Assembly: GCF_003576475.1 (NCBI RefSeq)
Contig: NZ_QWGR01000006.1
Span: 248,001 to 312,000, forward strand
Direction: 5' to 3'
Source of the DNA: Maribellus luteus
GTDB taxonomy: Bacteria > Bacteroidota > Bacteroidia > Bacteroidales > Prolixibacteraceae
Length of the DNA stretch: 64,000 nt
Positions within the stretch are counted from its first letter, which is position 1. Each line of letters begins with the position of its first letter. The position numbers and the translations under genes were made by a program. Shown piece by piece: positions 62,577 to 64,000 of this stretch. The notes under the pieces are model-generated. The model made no database searches. It was not told the DNA's origin and was given only the letters and a program-made list of their open reading frames with translations.

Positions 62577-63767
62577 CTACAGATCCGTGATGTTTCCAAA
62601 TAAATTAAACTCTGCCAGGTATGCAAAATCTGTAACTGACCAAGTCTCCAGTATTGCAAACCTCAAGTATCTTATTTCAGGTTTATCTTGAGGTACCTCA
62701 AATTCGTGACCTCTAGTTAGTAAATCGAGATCGGCTTCACTGTTCTGGTTTAAAGGCAGTCCTGATGGCTTTTCAATCGTACAATCAAGTAGCTTAGTCC
62801 AGCCATCAAAAGAGCCACTTGGGTCTGGTTTTTCAGCCGATCCCCAAACTTCCCATCGACGAACATTCCCGTGCGCATATGCTTGAAAAGAGGGAGTATC
62901 TTGTCTTTGCCACATATGATAGCGACTCAGTTTTATTTTTGCTCCCAGATCAACAGTATAGTAATGTGGCCAGCCAGTACCACTTTGGGTGTGGGCTATG
63001 GTCAATATATTATCATCATATGCCTGTTCAAATACGCCTCCCCAAACACTCCAGTTAGCGTCGTTAGCTAATATGACTTTGCGAATTTTTGTTTTATCCA
63101 ATCTCTGTTCCAAAAGTGGAGTAAGTGTTTTTCCATCACTTGGCCAGATTGTATCAGAATAATTCTGCCATCTATCGCGGATAATCATTGCAAAGGGTCT
63201 TTCTTCGGATTCGTATCCACGCAAGCTAGCTTTTCCATTTTTTTGTGCAGAATAAACAGTACTTATTAGCTCCATATTGCCCACTGAATCGGTAGAAAAA
63301 AGTAGAAAGTTTAGTTCGCTTTCTTCGGTATTGAGCCAGGAGTATTGCGCTCCTCCCCATGTTGGTTCTATTTTAACCGATTTAGCCGTTTTCTGTAGTG
63401 GTGATTCGAGTGGTTTAATTTTTGTTTTTACTGCTTCAGATATCATTTCACCTTTATCTACGGCATATAGTTCAACTTCATGTTCCAACGTGTCATTGTA
63501 TCCTTCCAGCAAAAGTTTTGTATCATAGAACGATGCGCGAGCTTCACTTTTCCGGTTATTATAACTATAAACTGCCTTTACATACAATAAATCTTCGTCG
63601 TTGGGAATATCATAGTGAATGATTGCTCCGCCGGCAATATTCTCAATATTTGTTATTTTCACTTTACCAGGGGCTTTTCCTCCATTAACTGTTGGCCCTA
63701 GTTCTTTCTCATCGCAGCTCCATAAAACAGCCAGAGTCCATATTAGTAGTGTAACTATTTTTTTCAT
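62577..63767 (-). CDS. DUF4959/DUF5126/DUF5000 surface glycan-binding lipoprotein
   Basis: A 396-residue lipoprotein (lipobox ending WSC, residue 18). Three domains: DUF4959 at about 28-125 (APGKVKITNIENIAGGAII, LYVKAVYSYNNRKSEARAS), DUF5126 at about 130-210 (TWGGAQYSWLNTEESEL, ERPFAMIIRDRWQNYSDTI), and DUF5000, a discoidin-like fold, at about 215-396 (WSVWGGVFEQAYDDN, YYTVDLGAKIKLSRYHMW, RYLRFAILETW). This is the standard third gene of many SusC/SusD systems and acts as an outer-membrane glycan-binding protein. It starts 18 bases after the SusD stop. Confidence 0.93.
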   Translation of the reverse strand: MKKIVTLLIWTLAVLWSCDEKELGPTVNGGKAPGKVKITNIENIAGGAIIHYDIPNDEDLLYVKAVYSYNNRKSEARASFYDTKLLLEGYNDTLEHEVELYAVDKGEMISEAVKTKIKPLESPLQKTAKSVKIEPTWGGAQYSWLNTEESELNFLLFSTDSVGNMELISTVYSAQKNGKASLRGYESEERPFAMIIRDRWQNYSDTIWPSDGKTLTPLLEQRLDKTKIRKVILANDANWSVWGGVFEQAYDDNILTIAHTQSGTGWPHYYTVDLGAKIKLSRYHMWQRQDTPSFQAYAHGNVRRWEVWGSAEKPDPSGSFDGWTKLLDCTIEKPSGLPLNQNSEADLDLLTRGHEFEVPQDKPEIRYLRFAILETWSVTDFAYLAEFNLFGNITDL

Positions 63768-63785
63768 TATTATTTTTTTAAGTTA

Positions 63786-64000
63786 TTACCATCCAACGTT
63801 TTGAATAATGTTCGGATTCAATATGATTTCATTTTCAGCAATTGGCCATAAATAATCTCGGGTTGTAAAACTTTGCACAAATACAGTATTTAATTTGTAA
63901 TAGTTTTCGACTTCTTGGGCAAAAACATTCCATCCAAGAACCGGTCTGTTTTGAAATTCGAATGTACGTTTCCAACGTCTTAAGTCCCAGAATCGTCCAC
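63786..64000 (-). CDS. SusD/RagB-family lipoprotein, C-terminal part (cut by window end)
   Basis: The minus strand from 64000 reads 71 codons to a TAA at 63786-63788. The segment contains GRFWDLRRWKRTFEF near its start, then YYKLNTVFVQSF, DYLWPIAENEIILNPNIIQN and a final GW. RFWDLRRW and the PIPxxEIxxNPxLxQN-type ending are the standard SusD C-terminus. The gene continues past the window and should be preceded by a SusC gene. It belongs to a second PUL, distinct from the pair at 18388-23298, and is followed after 18 bases by the DUF4959-type lipoprotein. Confidence 0.9.
   Translation of the reverse strand, partial: GRFWDLRRWKRTFEFQNRPVLGWNVFAQEVENYYKLNTVFVQSFTTRDYLWPIAENEIILNPNIIQNVGW

Overview
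The window comes from a Bacteroidota chromosome, most likely the Marinilabiliales/Prolixibacteraceae side. This placement is an inference from SusC/SusD pairs, ECF-sigma/FecR signalling, TAnnTTTG-type -7 boxes, many lipoproteins and large glycoside hydrolases, and an operon of ferredoxin-type MinD ATPases and NifX-like proteins typical of anaerobes. No tRNA, rRNA or CRISPR array was seen.

Region 1 (1-15.5 kb) is housekeeping or accessory. A secreted protein with a degenerate LytM/M23-like core converges on a six-gene minus-strand operon (4967 to 1376): two NifX-like proteins, a DUF5320 protein, two MinD-type ATPases with 2x[4Fe-4S] inserts, and an MBL-fold protein. Its make-up recalls the orange-protein (ORP) clusters of anaerobes. 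A minus-strand RND efflux operon follows (TolC-like, adaptor, pump, small PII-like protein, DUF2892 protein), ending in a good terminator. Then come a secreted DNA/RNA non-specific nuclease and topoisomerase III (topB).

Region 2 (15.5-16.4 kb) holds a decayed IS200/IS605-type element. It has one frameshift and two stops in tnpA, but the terminal hairpins are still recognisable.

Region 3 (16.4-58.3 kb, all plus strand) is a large polysaccharide utilisation locus. A trans-envelope signalling set (ECF sigma, FecR, STN-containing SusC, SusD) leads a long train of exported proteins: two GH92, a DUF4091 protein, a tandem-domain GDPD, a metallophosphoesterase, a second GDPD, a six-hairpin glycosidase-like protein, DUF2490 and an unknown toroid protein, a YhhN protein, GH106-like, GH127-like, GH78, a GH63-like toroid, a pectate-lyase-3 beta-helix, DUF4838, a second GH78 with an inserted discoidin domain, and a Gfo/Idh/MocA oxidoreductase. 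The set points to a mannose- and rhamnose-containing glycan. The GDPD, phosphatase and YhhN genes suggest that phosphodiester or lipid substituents are also processed.

Region 4 (58.4-64 kb, minus strand) is the downstream end of a second, AT-richer PUL converging on the first: a SusD C-terminus cut by the window edge, DUF4959/DUF5126/DUF5000 and DUF4998/discoidin surface lipoproteins, and a large exported protein of unknown function.
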